In this document: positions 1 to 8,361 of the stretch, piece after piece | How the letters are laid out: the number at the start of each line of letters is the position of its first letter | Numbering within the stretch: the first letter of the stretch is position 1 | NCBI RefSeq assembly: GCF_900105765.1 | Contig: NZ_FNTX01000001.1 | Span: forward strand, 1,956,387-2,020,386 | Length of the DNA stretch: 64,000 nucleotides | Direction: 5' to 3' | Source of the DNA: Ruania alba | Lineage (GTDB): Bacteria > Actinomycetota > Actinomycetes > Actinomycetales > Beutenbergiaceae | Made by a program: the position numbers and the translations under genes | Notes under the pieces: model-generated | Seen by the model: only the letters and a program-made list of their open reading frames with translations | Told to the model about the DNA's origin: nothing | Database searches by the model: none

Positions 1-1368
1 TGTGTGGGTGCGGGCAGCGAGCTCATCCAGCTCGTGAGTCTGCGGGCCAGGCAGGGACGTGTGCAGCCGGCCGTGCAGCGGGTCGGTCCACCTGGGGTCG
101 AGACCGGACTTGCCGGTGAGGGCACCGAGGACGGAGCCGACGGTGGCGCCGGCGGAGTCGGTGTCCCACCCGGCGGCCACGGCGAGGGTGATGCCGCGGG
201 TGTGGTCGCCGTTCGACGCAGCCACGGCCATCGCGATCAGGGCAGCGTTGTTCAGCGTGTGCACCCAGTGCAGGTGGCCGTACTGCTCATACAGCGCGTC
301 GAGTGCTTCCTCGTCGTCGATGCGGCCCTCGCGCAGGCCCTCCCCTGCCGCACGGCCGGAGCGAACGGCCTCGAGCAGTCGGGAGGCCGGGGGCAGCACC
401 GACTCGGCGGCGTCGAGCACCTCGTCCACCGAGCTCGCTACCAGGGAGGCCGAGCACAGGGCGGCGGCCCACATGGCGCCGTAGATGCCGTTGCGGGTGT
501 GGCTCAGGCGGGCGTCCACCCAGGCGAGCCGGGCGGCGGCGTACACGTCGCCGGGGTGGGCCCAGCCGTACACGTCGGCGCGGATGAGGGCGCCGATCCA
601 CTCGCGGAACGGGTTCAGGTGGGTGGCCGTCTCGCAGGCACCGGTCTCGGTGATCGCGCGGGCGTCGAGGAGGTTGCGGTAGGCGGCCCGCTCGGCGGTG
701 AAGACGCGCCCGCCGGGCAGGTTCGCCAGCCAGGACTGCGCCACATCGGTGGTGGTCAGGTGCGAGCCGTGGGTCTCCAGCAGGTCCAGCGCCAGCAGCG
801 GGAAGTTGAGGTCGTCGTCCTCAGGCATGCCGTTGATGTTCTCGACCAGCGAGGTGGGCGCCGAACGGCGGTTCCACGGCCACCGGGCGGCCACATCCTC
901 CGGCAGACCCTCCGCCGTGAAGTACCCCTGCAGCGGCCAGTTCCCGGTGGCGCGGGCGATCTCCTCGATGCCCTGCCGCGGGATCTTCTCCACCGGCTTG
1001 CCAAGCAGGCAGCCGACCGAGCGTCCCCACCAGGCGCCGGCGACCCGGTCCAGGTCCGCCGCCACCGGCTCGCCCGGTGCGGCGGGGGTGGCGGGGATCT
1101 GCGCCGCGATGTCGGCCCAGTCATCCGGCTCGGCCGGGTCGGTGGTGTCGAGCTCGGCCAGCTGGGCGAGCACCTGGCGGGCGATCAGCCGCAGCTGCGG
1201 GTCGGCAGCCTGGGCGCTCGCTCCGGAGCGCTCGGGCTGCACCGATCCCCCGGCGGCCTCCCACCGGCGGGCCACCGAATCGAGCGCCGCAGAGTCGGCG
1301 CCCTGTTCGGCCAGCGCCACCAACTCGTGGGCGACAAGGTCCTCGGGCTGGGCCCAGGTGAGTCTCAC
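1..1368 (-). CDS. ADP-ribosylglycohydrolase family protein (3' end beyond window)
   Basis: About 455 codons are visible and the C-terminus lies beyond the left edge. The family hydrolyses N- or O-linked ADP-ribose and some relatives cleave other ribosides. A helical extension of roughly 110 residues precedes the catalytic domain. Domain signs are GRSVGCLLGKPVEKIP, an acidic EDDD (equivalent to the first Mg-binding motif) and the late GWDTDSAG motif that carries metal-binding aspartates. The GTG start overlaps the stop of the upstream paralogue (GTGA) and has GGAGG at 1376-1380, so the two are translationally coupled. It is the last visible gene of a LacI-regulated sugar-transporter operon. 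The substrate cannot be read from the sequence. Confidence 0.85.
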   Translation of the reverse strand, partial: MRLTWAQPEDLVAHELVALAEQGADSAALDSVARRWEAAGGSVQPERSGASAQAADPQLRLIARQVLAQLAELDTTDPAEPDDWADIAAQIPATPAAPGEPVAADLDRVAGAWWGRSVGCLLGKPVEKIPRQGIEEIARATGNWPLQGYFTAEGLPEDVAARWPWNRRSAPTSLVENINGMPEDDDLNFPLLALDLLETHGSHLTTTDVAQSWLANLPGGRVFTAERAAYRNLLDARAITETGACETATHLNPFREWIGALIRADVYGWAHPGDVYAAARLAWVDARLSHTRNGIYGAMWAAALCSASLVASSVDEVLDAAESVLPPASRLLEAVRSGRAAGEGLREGRIDDEEALDALYEQYGHLHWVHTLNNAALIAMAVAASNGDHTRGITLAVAAGWDTDSAGATVGSVLGALTGKSGLDPRWTDPLHGRLHTSLPGPQTHELDELAARTHT

Positions 1369-2534
1369 GCAGATTCCTCCAGCATGGCGTTCAGGGCCTC
1401 GGTGCGCTGCCGGGCCCGGCGGGCGTCGTCGGCGGCGATGGCGCGCACGCTGGCGTCCATCGAGGCGATCACGGCGTCCAGGTCCAGTTTGCTCGCCGTC
1501 GTGACGTCCTGCACCCAGTCCCCCGGAATGGCATCCCGGCCGGCGAGAGCACCGCAGATGGCGCCGGCCATGGTGGCGATCGAGTCGGCGTCGCGGCCGT
1601 AGTTCACCGCATCCAAGATCGCACCACGCGCGTCGCCGTCGTGGGCAACCACAAGCCCGAGCGCGACCGGCAGCTCCTCGATCGACTTCGTGCGGGAGGG
1701 CAGGCGGGCGTCCATCGCCGGCTGCCGGTAGGTCTCGCCCACGGTGTCGTACGGGGCCACCGCGGCGCGCAGCACCCGGTTCAGCTCGCGTTCGTCGTGT
1801 GCGGCCAGTCCCCCGGCGGCCTGGAAGGCGGCGACGGCCTCGAGCACCGCGTCGATCGCGGCCCGGGTGCCGTCATGGGCAAGGCGACGAGCCTCGTCCA
1901 CGGCGCGCTCCGCCGTCGTGCCAGGAACCAGAGCGGCCGCGACAGCGGCGGCGAACACGCCGGCAGCCTCACGGCCATAGGAGACCTGGTGCGCCCCGGC
2001 CAGGTCGATCGCCTCGGCGTAAGCACCTGCGGCGTCGCCGGCGTTCACGAGTCCGACCGGGGCCATGTACATGGTGGCGCCGCAGTTGACGATGTTGCCT
2101 ACCCCGGCCTCGCGCGGGTCGACGTGGCCGTAGTGCAGCTTGGCCACCAGGTGCTTCTCGGCGAGGAACACGCGCTGCAGGATGAGGGCTTCGTCCTCCA
2201 ACTCGGGCACCCACCGGCGCTCGCCGAGCATCAGCGGCACCAGGTCGGAGGCCATGTGATAGGCGTCCAGGTGGGTGTGGTGCGTGGCGTAGACCTCGAT
2301 CAGCGCGTGCGTCATCAAGGTGTCATCGGTGACGTGCCCGTCGCCCTTGTGATAGGGCGCGATCGGCCGTGCGGTGCGCCAGTCGGGCAGGAATGGGCCG
2401 ACAATACCGGTCACTCTCCCGCCGTGCCGTTCCTCGATCTGCTCCGGAGTCCACCCTTCCGTGGCTCCCCCGAGCGCGTCCCCGACGGCGGCGCCGGCGA
2501 GTACGCCCGCCACCCGGTCTTCCAGCCAACTCAC
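1365..2534 (-). CDS. ADP-ribosylglycohydrolase family protein
   Basis: This 389-residue protein has the complete family signature: GAAVGDALGG near the N-terminus, VTDDTLMTHAL (the TDDT metal site), and NYGRDADSIATMAG near the C-terminus. Normal family length is 300-400. I chose the GTG at 2534 because GGAGA sits six bases upstream; an ATG at 2561 in the same frame lacks an evident ribosome site. It overlaps the next paralogue by four bases. The two paralogues differ strongly outside the metal motifs, so they probably act on different bonds or as a pair. Their position behind a sugar importer suggests that the imported compound is a riboside or another N/O-glycoside (inference). Confidence 0.88.
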   Translation of the reverse strand: MSWLEDRVAGVLAGAAVGDALGGATEGWTPEQIEERHGGRVTGIVGPFLPDWRTARPIAPYHKGDGHVTDDTLMTHALIEVYATHHTHLDAYHMASDLVPLMLGERRWVPELEDEALILQRVFLAEKHLVAKLHYGHVDPREAGVGNIVNCGATMYMAPVGLVNAGDAAGAYAEAIDLAGAHQVSYGREAAGVFAAAVAAALVPGTTAERAVDEARRLAHDGTRAAIDAVLEAVAAFQAAGGLAAHDERELNRVLRAAVAPYDTVGETYRQPAMDARLPSRTKSIEELPVALGLVVAHDGDARGAILDAVNYGRDADSIATMAGAICGALAGRDAIPGDWVQDVTTASKLDLDAVIASMDASVRAIAADDARRARQRTEALNAMLEESA

Positions 2535-2589
2535 GTTGGATCTCCATTCGCTGTGGTTCATCGATCGATCAGTGCCCGGGCTCGCCCGG

Positions 2590-2784
2590 TGGGTGTCAGT
2601 CGGTGTCGCCTCGTCCCGGTCGTGGCGACGATGAGTGGCACCTCGCACCGGGCCGGCCGGAGGTAGGTGCCGCTCGGTGTCGCCTCGCCGCAGCCAGAGC
2701 GACAACCGGTGGCACCTCGTGCCCAGGCGGGCCCGGGGTAGGTGCCGCTCACCGTCGCCATGCGCTCAGGCGGCGGCACCTACC
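2590..2784. repeat. Array of three related hairpin-forming units
   Basis: Three successive inverted repeats occupy most of the space between the solute-binding protein stop (2792) and the hydrolase start. Unit 1 spans 2590-2643, unit 2 spans 2665-2717, and unit 3 has perfect 12-base arms at 2737-2748 and 2773-2784 (GGTAGGTGCCGC and its complement). The arms share the core GGTGCCGCTCNNYGTCGC, with a period of about 75 bases. No U-tract follows. They may stabilise or attenuate the operon mRNA, or be a REP-like element. Confidence 0.6.
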
Positions 2785-2791
2785 GGGTGGG

Positions 2792-4075
2792 TCAGCCCCA
2801 GCCGTCGGTGAGCTGAGTCGCCAGCTCCTCGGAGCTGATCTGGTCACCCAGGTACTGCTGCAGCGCCGGGTTCAGCACCGTTTCCTTCCACTCGGCGTAC
2901 CCGTTCGCCTGCAGGAACGGGGCGCCGACCATGCCGTCGGCGGTGGCCAGGATCTGCTCCCAGCCGTCCTCGCCGCCGGTCTCGGTGGCCACGACCTCAC
3001 GCGCCGACTCCGAGGCCGGGATCAGCGCATCCGCCTGGGCGATCGCGGCGAGGGTCTCCCCCGAGGCGAAGAAGTCCAGGAACGCGGTCGCTTCCTCCAC
3101 GTGCTCGGAGTCGATGTTCACCGAGTAGGTCTGCGGGTTGGCGGCCTGCAGCGCGCCCTCGGAGCCCTCCAGCGGCGGCAGCGCCACCCAGTTGAAGTCC
3201 TCCGGGGCGTCGGTGGCCATGTTCGCGGCCTGGTAGGAACCCTGCAGGGTCATCGCCACGGTGCCGCCGTAGAACGAGGCCATCACGTCCGAACCGGACT
3301 GGGTCAGGCTCACCGGGTCCAGCGACTCGTCCTCGTAGGCCATCTCGTGGATGCGCTCGGGCACCTCGAGCTCGGCGTCGCCGACCTCGATCTGCACGTC
3401 ATCACCGGAGCCGGAGAAGAAGTCGCCGCCGAAGCCCGGGGCGAGCGTCATCACAGTCGCGGCCGGGGAACCGAGTCCCCAGCCGAGGCCGTAGACATCA
3501 TCGGTGGTGGTCGCCTCAGCGATCTCGGCGAGCTGGTCCCAGCTCATCGAGTCCCCGGTGGGCACCTCCACGCCGGCCTCTTCCAGCAGGTCCGCGTTCG
3601 CGAACGCCACGTAGGACTGCATCGTGGAGGGGTAGGCGATGATCTCGTCGTTCACGGTCACCGAGTCCCAGATGCCCTCCGGGATGTCCGCGATGGTCTC
3701 CTCACTCAGCCCCTCGGAGAGGTCGGCGAGGTAGCCGTCCTGCGCGAAGGCCACGATGGAAGCGGCCTCGAAGTGCACGATGTCCGGGGCGGTGCCGCCG
3801 GTGAACTGGGTGATCAGCTTGTCGTAGGCGCCGTCCCAGCCGGCCTGGATGATCTCCACCTGCACGTCCGGGTTGTCGGAGTTCCACGAGTCCACGGCCT
3901 CCTGGATGGCGGCCTGGGTGGCCGGCTGGTCCGAGAGCGACTGGAACTGCAGCGTGACGACACCATCCTCGGAATCGCCGCCACCACCGCTGGCGCTGCC
4001 CTGCTGGCAGGCGGTCAGGGCGAACGCGCCTGCCGTCAGCAGCGCGAGAGCGCCGATGCTCTTCTTGCTGTTCAT
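2792..4075 (-). CDS. Sugar ABC transporter solute-binding lipoprotein
   Basis: This is a family 1 (MalE-like) extracellular solute-binding protein of 427 residues. The signal peptide ends in a lipobox, ALTAC, with Cys23 as the lipidated residue, followed by a Gly/Ser linker. The body carries typical family features such as WNSDNPDVQVEI, LITQFTGGTAPDIVH and the late DFFASGETLAAI helix. The start at 4075 gives a clean N-terminus (MNSKKS); a longer reading to 4123 would spoil the signal peptide. It lies 31 bases downstream of the second permease gene. The ligand is probably an oligosaccharide or glycoside; the neighbouring hydrolases hint at a ribose-containing compound. Confidence 0.93.
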   Translation of the reverse strand: MNSKKSIGALALLTAGAFALTACQQGSASGGGGDSEDGVVTLQFQSLSDQPATQAAIQEAVDSWNSDNPDVQVEIIQAGWDGAYDKLITQFTGGTAPDIVHFEAASIVAFAQDGYLADLSEGLSEETIADIPEGIWDSVTVNDEIIAYPSTMQSYVAFANADLLEEAGVEVPTGDSMSWDQLAEIAEATTTDDVYGLGWGLGSPAATVMTLAPGFGGDFFSGSGDDVQIEVGDAELEVPERIHEMAYEDESLDPVSLTQSGSDVMASFYGGTVAMTLQGSYQAANMATDAPEDFNWVALPPLEGSEGALQAANPQTYSVNIDSEHVEEATAFLDFFASGETLAAIAQADALIPASESAREVVATETGGEDGWEQILATADGMVGAPFLQANGYAEWKETVLNPALQQYLGDQISSEELATQLTDGWG

Positions 4076-4106
4076 GAGATTCTCACTTTCTGGGCCACCG
4101 GGGAGG

Positions 4107-4952
4107 TCAGCCCTTGACGGCACCGGCGAGCATCCCGCCGGTGAGCTTCTTCTGGAGGAAGGAAAAGACGATCAGGGAGGGGATCGTCGCGAGCACGGCG
4201 CCGGCGGCGAGCGGACCCAGCTGGGTCTGCCCCTCGGCACCGAGGAACGCACGCAGAGTGATCGGCAGCGTGAAGAGCTCCGGGCTCTGCAGGAGCACGA
4301 GGGCGAGGAAGAACTCATTCCACGCCGAGACGAACGTGAACATCGCGGTGGCCATCAGCCCGGGCCGCAGCAACGGGAACACGATGTGCACCAGCACCTT
4401 GAACCGGCTCGCCCCGTCCATCGAGCCGGCGTCCTCGAGCTCACGCGGCACGGCGGCCACATAGCCCTGCATCATCCACAGCGTGAACGGCAGCGTGAAC
4501 GTGACGTAGACCAGGATCAGCCCGAGCAGGGTGTCGTTCAGCATCAACGCCCGCAGCACCAGGAACAACGGGATGATGATCAGGATCTGCGGGAACACCT
4601 GGGTGGCGAGGATCCACACGGTGCCGGCCGCGCGCAGCTTCCCGCGCAACCGGGCCAACGCGTAGGACATCGGCAGCGTGACGATCACCGCGATCACCAT
4701 CGTGCTCACCGCCACCAGGAACGAGTTCCCCGCCGAGGTGAGCAGGTTCTGCCGCTCCAGCGCATCGGTGAAGTTGGTGAACACCCACTCGTTCGGGATC
4801 AGGTTCGCGCTCAGGGAGTTGAGTTCCGCGGACGACTTGAACGAGGCCGAGACGATCCACAGCACCGGGAAGCCGAGGAACAGCAGGAAGCCGCCGAGCG
4901 CCACGTACTGCAGCACGGTCACCGGCAGGGGCGTCTTCATGTTGGTGTTCAT
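4107..4952 (-). CDS. Carbohydrate ABC transporter permease (MalG/UgpE type)
   Basis: This 281-residue inner-membrane subunit has six predicted membrane spans. The conserved EAA loop reads ELEDAGSMDGASRFKVLVHIVFPLLRP, which contacts the ATPase. Its ATG overlaps the stop of the upstream permease (ATGA at 4949-4952), so the heterodimer partners are translated together. No ATPase gene lies in the operon. As is common in actinomycetes, a shared MsiK-like ATPase elsewhere probably energises it. Confidence 0.93.
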   Translation of the reverse strand: MNTNMKTPLPVTVLQYVALGGFLLFLGFPVLWIVSASFKSSAELNSLSANLIPNEWVFTNFTDALERQNLLTSAGNSFLVAVSTMVIAVIVTLPMSYALARLRGKLRAAGTVWILATQVFPQILIIIPLFLVLRALMLNDTLLGLILVYVTFTLPFTLWMMQGYVAAVPRELEDAGSMDGASRFKVLVHIVFPLLRPGLMATAMFTFVSAWNEFFLALVLLQSPELFTLPITLRAFLGAEGQTQLGPLAAGAVLATIPSLIVFSFLQKKLTGGMLAGAVKG

Positions 4953-5902
4953 GCCCGCCCCTCCTTGTTCTGCCGGAACTGGTTCACCAGGTAGATGCTC
5001 AGGATCAGCAGGATCGCCAGCACGAGCACGTCGCCCATCGCCGAGGCGTACCCGATCTCGCGGTTGCGGAAGGCTTCCAGGTAGGTGAACAGCGGCGGGA
5101 TCATGGTCCGGCCGCCCGGTCCGCCCTCGGTGAGCACGTAGACGATGCCGAAGTCGTTGAAGTTCCAGATGAAGTCGATGCTGGTGATGGCGATCAGCAC
5201 CGGCGCTAGGCCCGGAAGCGTCACGTGCCAGAACCGGCGCGCCGCGTTCGCCCCGTCCAGCGCGGCGGCCTCGTGCAGCTCCCCCGGGATGGACTGCATC
5301 CCGGCCAGCAGCAGCACCGTGGTCTGCGGCAGGCCGGACCAGATGCCCACCACGATCACCGCCGGCAGCGCGGTGGAGAAGTCGCCGAGCCAGTTCACCT
5401 TGTCGATCCCGAACCAGCCGAGCGCCGCGTTCAACGGACCGGAGTTGACGTCGTAGATCATCCGCCAGAGGATCCCGGTCACCACCGGCGGCATCGCCCA
5501 CGGGATGAGCACGATGATCCGGGTGAGGGACTTGAACCGCAGCTTGGAGTTCAGCAGCAGCGCCAGCGCGATCGCGCTCATCCCGGTGAGCGCGGCCACC
5601 GACCCGGCCCAGATCAGGCCGATGCCGAAGGAATCCCAGAACTGCTTGTCCTGGGCGAGTTGGACGAAGTTGTCGAAGCCGGTGAACTCGATCTCGGCGT
5701 TACGCGCCAGGGTGGCGTTGGTGAACCCGAGGTACACGCCCGCCAGCAGCGGGATCATCGAGAACACGATGATCGGCAGCAGGGCGGGGATCACCAGGGC
5801 GATGGCCTCGCGGCGTTCGGCCTTCTGCCGTGGTCCCAGGCCCGCCTTCCGGCGGGGTGAGCCGCCCGACGGCGGAGTCAGGGCTGGAGCGGGTGCGCTC
5901 AC
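4949..5902 (-). CDS. Sugar ABC transporter permease (MalF/UgpA type)
   Basis: This 317-residue protein has a basic cytoplasmic N-terminus (RRKAGLGPRQKAERREA) and about six membrane helices. The EAA motif is ELHEAAALDGANAARRFWHVTLP. It begins with a GTG overlapping the LacI stop codon, with GGGGAGG upstream. It is the partner of the downstream MalG-type permease. The regulator gene is first in this operon and is cotranscribed with the transport genes. Confidence 0.93.
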   Translation of the reverse strand: MSAPAPALTPPSGGSPRRKAGLGPRQKAERREAIALVIPALLPIIVFSMIPLLAGVYLGFTNATLARNAEIEFTGFDNFVQLAQDKQFWDSFGIGLIWAGSVAALTGMSAIALALLLNSKLRFKSLTRIIVLIPWAMPPVVTGILWRMIYDVNSGPLNAALGWFGIDKVNWLGDFSTALPAVIVVGIWSGLPQTTVLLLAGMQSIPGELHEAAALDGANAARRFWHVTLPGLAPVLIAITSIDFIWNFNDFGIVYVLTEGGPGGRTMIPPLFTYLEAFRNREIGYASAMGDVLVLAILLILSIYLVNQFRQNKEGRA

Positions 5903-6942
5903 GTGGTCCTCCCCTCACCCGAGGCGAGGGCACTGACCGAGGTGAGCTGCGCCGTCGTGGATCCCCGGACCTGTAATGAGGGTGGGACGCGCACGGCGCG
6001 GGTGGGCAGCTCGGGGTCGTCCATTCGCGCCAGCAGCAGCTGGGCGGCCTTGCGGCCACGGCGGGCCGAACCGAGGTCCACACTGGTCAGGCCCGGGTGG
6101 CTGACCTCGGTGAGTGCGGTGTTGTCGATGCCGATCACGGCCAGGTCCTCCGGTACGGAGATGCCATGCTCCGCGGCGGCGTGCATCACGCCGATGCCGA
6201 CCAGGTCGTTCACCGCGATCACGGCGTCCCAGGGGGCCTCGGTTGAGTCGAACATCGCCGAGGCGGCGGCGTATCCGGCGTCGATGGTGAAGTCGTCGGC
6301 AGAGTATTCGGCGGTGACGAGGTCGGCGTTGCCGGCGGTGGCGCGCAGGAAGCCGGCGTGCCGGAACCGTCCCGGGGTGGTGTCGGCGGGCCCGTTCAGG
6401 AAGGCGATGCGGCGGGCGCCGCCGGTCAGCAGGTGCTCCACCGCCAGGGCCACTCCCCCTTCGGAGTCGGCCATCACGGTATCCACGCCGGCGCCGTCGG
6501 GCAGGCGGCCGATGACGACGGCGGGCACAGTGGACTCCTCGAGGGCCGCCACCAGGGCGTCGGTCACGCGCAGCGGGGAGAGGATGAGGCCGTCGACGTA
6601 ACCGCGGTTGAGGTCGCGGACGAGGTCCACGGTGGCGTCGGCGTCACCGGTGCGGGAGACCACCAGGCGGTAGTCCTCGGCGGCGACCACAGACTCGATC
6701 TCGCGCATCATCTCCACGTAGACGGGGTTGCCGATGTCGGCGACGGCGAAGGCGAGCTGGCCGGTGCGGCGGGTGCGCAGGCTGCGGGCGGCGGTGTCCG
6801 GGATGTAGCCGAGCTCGGTGGCGGCCTGGCGGACCTTCTCCACCGTGGCGGCGCTGGCCACCTGGCCGTTGAGGGCGCGCGAGGTGGAGGCGAGCGAGAC
6901 GCCCGCCCGCTTGGCCACATCGGCGATGGTCACTCGGCCCAT
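5899..6942 (-). CDS. LacI-family transcriptional regulator
   Basis: This 347-residue repressor starts with the diagnostic helix-turn-helix VTIADVAKRAGVSLASTSRAL and hinge helix (residues 3-60). A periplasmic-binding-protein-like sensor domain follows (VMADSEGGVALAVEHLLTGG, IGIDNTALTEVSHPGLTSVD). It is the promoter-proximal gene of the transporter/ADP-ribosylglycohydrolase operon. Two identical operators lie just upstream, so autoregulation is likely. The inducer is probably the imported glycoside or a breakdown product. Confidence 0.94.
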   Translation of the reverse strand: MGRVTIADVAKRAGVSLASTSRALNGQVASAATVEKVRQAATELGYIPDTAARSLRTRRTGQLAFAVADIGNPVYVEMMREIESVVAAEDYRLVVSRTGDADATVDLVRDLNRGYVDGLILSPLRVTDALVAALEESTVPAVVIGRLPDGAGVDTVMADSEGGVALAVEHLLTGGARRIAFLNGPADTTPGRFRHAGFLRATAGNADLVTAEYSADDFTIDAGYAAASAMFDSTEAPWDAVIAVNDLVGIGVMHAAAEHGISVPEDLAVIGIDNTALTEVSHPGLTSVDLGSARRGRKAAQLLLARMDDPELPTRAVRVPPSLQVRGSTTAQLTSVSALASGEGRTT

Positions 6943-6970
6943 CGGGTGCCTCCGGCTTCATCCGCGACTT

Positions 6971-6999
6971 TGGAAACGATTCCATTGGAAACGATTCCA
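6971..6999. promoter_or_regulatory. Tandem LacI-type operators
   Basis: The 14-base near-palindrome TGGAAACGATTCCA occurs twice, at 6971-6984 and 6986-6999, with a 15-base period. It has the central CG and symmetric half-sites expected of LacI/GalR operators. It lies 29 bases upstream of the lacI-type gene start, placing it across the promoter of the minus-strand operon. Two sites on nearly successive helical turns suggest cooperative binding. Confidence 0.75.
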
Positions 7000-7258
7000 G
7001 GACAGTAGCACGGAGGTTTGGGGTCAGCAAGCCAGGGCGTCGCGGGCCAGTGAACGGATCCGGTGGGAAGGACTGACTTGTACGTGCTCACGAGGGTTGC
7101 CTGGGTGTCGTGGATCCGCGGAGTTTCGACATTGAGCCAACCCGCGGCGGTGCTGGTTGCGCATACCCGAGGGTGAGACGGCACCCGGATGACGGGTTGT
7201 CCACAACCCCCTGGGGTGAGTCCGGCGGAGTGGGGATCGTGGCCTCTACCGTGCACGA
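7000..7258. other. Intergenic region with a DnaA-box-like palindrome
   Basis: This divergent spacer separates the LacI operon from the Rpn gene. The palindrome GGGTTGTCCACAACCC (7194-7209) contains TTGTCCACA at 7197-7205, which matches the high-GC actinobacterial DnaA-box consensus. A single box is not an origin. I see no other gene in the stretch. Confidence 0.35.
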
Positions 7259-8284
7259 ATGGCAAGGAGAAACGAGACTCCGAACCCGCATGATGCGATG
7301 TTCCGAGCGGTGGTGGGGGTACCGGCGAATGCGGCGTCGGTGCTGGCCTCGGCGCTCCCTGCGAAGATCACGGGAGGATTGGACCTGGACGGGCTGCGAC
7401 TGGAGCCGGGCAGCTTCGTGGACGAGGAGATGCGTCAGCGCCACACCGACTTGCTGTTCTCCACCCGGCTCAACCGCGACCCGACACTGGTGTATGTGCT
7501 GGTCGAGCACCAGTCCAGCCCGGACCCGTTGATGGCGTTGCGGGTGTTGGAATACGTCACCCGGATCTGGTGGCGCCACCTCGACGCCGGCGACGAGTCC
7601 GACGACCCGCACAAACCACGACCTCGTCCCGGGGCAACGGCCAGGACGTTGCCGCCGGTCCTCCCGGTGGTGGTCTATCAAGGCCGGCGCCGGTGGAACA
7701 CGCCCACTGCAATGGACGGCCTGTACGACGATGCCTCCGAGCAAGCGCTCGGCTCGTTTCTGCCCCGGCATCAGTTCGTGCTCCAGGATCTGACCGGCGT
7801 GGAGGTGGAGGAGTTGCTGGCGGCGCCGTTGACTCCGGCAGCCAGGCTGGCGTTGGCGATGCTTCGGTTCGCTCCCCGGCAGGAGCACCTGGCTCAGGTG
7901 CTGGAGCGGTTCACCCCGGACGTGCTGGACCTGGTGCGAACCCGGGCGGATCAGATGTTCACGATTATCATGGAGTACGCCTACCAGGTCAGCGATACCC
8001 CACCGGCGCAGGTGCGCCACTACTTCGAAGACCTGGGACCAGACGCACAGGAGGCCTACATGTCCAACACACTCGAACGAGGCAGAGCCGAGGGTGTCGC
8101 TGAAGGAGTCGCCAAGGGAGTTGCCAAGGGAGTCGCAGGCACTCTGACGCGGTTGCTGGTCAGGCGATTCGGCCCGCTCACGTCCGAGCAGACCGCTCGG
8201 ATCGAGTCCGCCACCCCCGATCAGCTCGACGCCTGGGTCGACCGGGTCATCGACGCCACCAGCATCGACGACGTCCTCCGCTGA
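7259..8284 (+). CDS. Rpn family recombination-promoting nuclease / putative transposase
   Basis: This 341-residue protein has a PD-(D/E)XK nuclease core of the Rpn (YhgA-like) family. The visible motifs are HTDLLFS (Asp64) and YVLVEHQSSPDPLMALRVLEY (Glu83 and Gln85 of the ExQ motif). The family makes Mg-dependent double-strand cuts and is linked to RecA-independent recombination and some phage defence. A low-complexity repeat, GVAEGVAKGVAKGVAGT (about residues 278-295), precedes a helical C-terminus; such repeats are typical variable tails in this family. It is convergent with jetC, 77 bases away. There is no good ribosome site, so the start is tentative. Confidence 0.85.
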   Translation: MARRNETPNPHDAMFRAVVGVPANAASVLASALPAKITGGLDLDGLRLEPGSFVDEEMRQRHTDLLFSTRLNRDPTLVYVLVEHQSSPDPLMALRVLEYVTRIWWRHLDAGDESDDPHKPRPRPGATARTLPPVLPVVVYQGRRRWNTPTAMDGLYDDASEQALGSFLPRHQFVLQDLTGVEVEELLAAPLTPAARLALAMLRFAPRQEHLAQVLERFTPDVLDLVRTRADQMFTIIMEYAYQVSDTPPAQVRHYFEDLGPDAQEAYMSNTLERGRAEGVAEGVAKGVAKGVAGTLTRLLVRRFGPLTSEQTARIESATPDQLDAWVDRVIDATSIDDVLR

Positions 8285-8361
8285 CGGAGGTCGCCGCGGA
8301 GGGCTTCGCTACGTCACCGCCCCGGCAGCCAGGCCGTTGATTCCCGGGAGCGACACCGTGC

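Noticed and set aside
4-1602. Long plus-strand open frame of more than 500 codons at the left edge
   Set aside because: It is antisense to the ADP-ribosylglycohydrolase genes, whose motifs, ribosome sites and overlaps are clear; its product is Gly/Arg/Val-rich low-complexity sequence.
2590-2784. CRISPR array
   Set aside because: Units are imperfect hairpins of unequal sequence without constant spacers, and there are no cas genes.
2369-4117. Plus-strand open frame opposite the solute-binding protein
   Set aside because: Shadow of a high-GC gene; no motifs and His/Arg-rich composition.
7194-7209. DnaA-box palindrome as part of a replication origin
   Set aside because: Only one box, with no AT-rich unwinding region or dnaA/dnaN/rep gene nearby.
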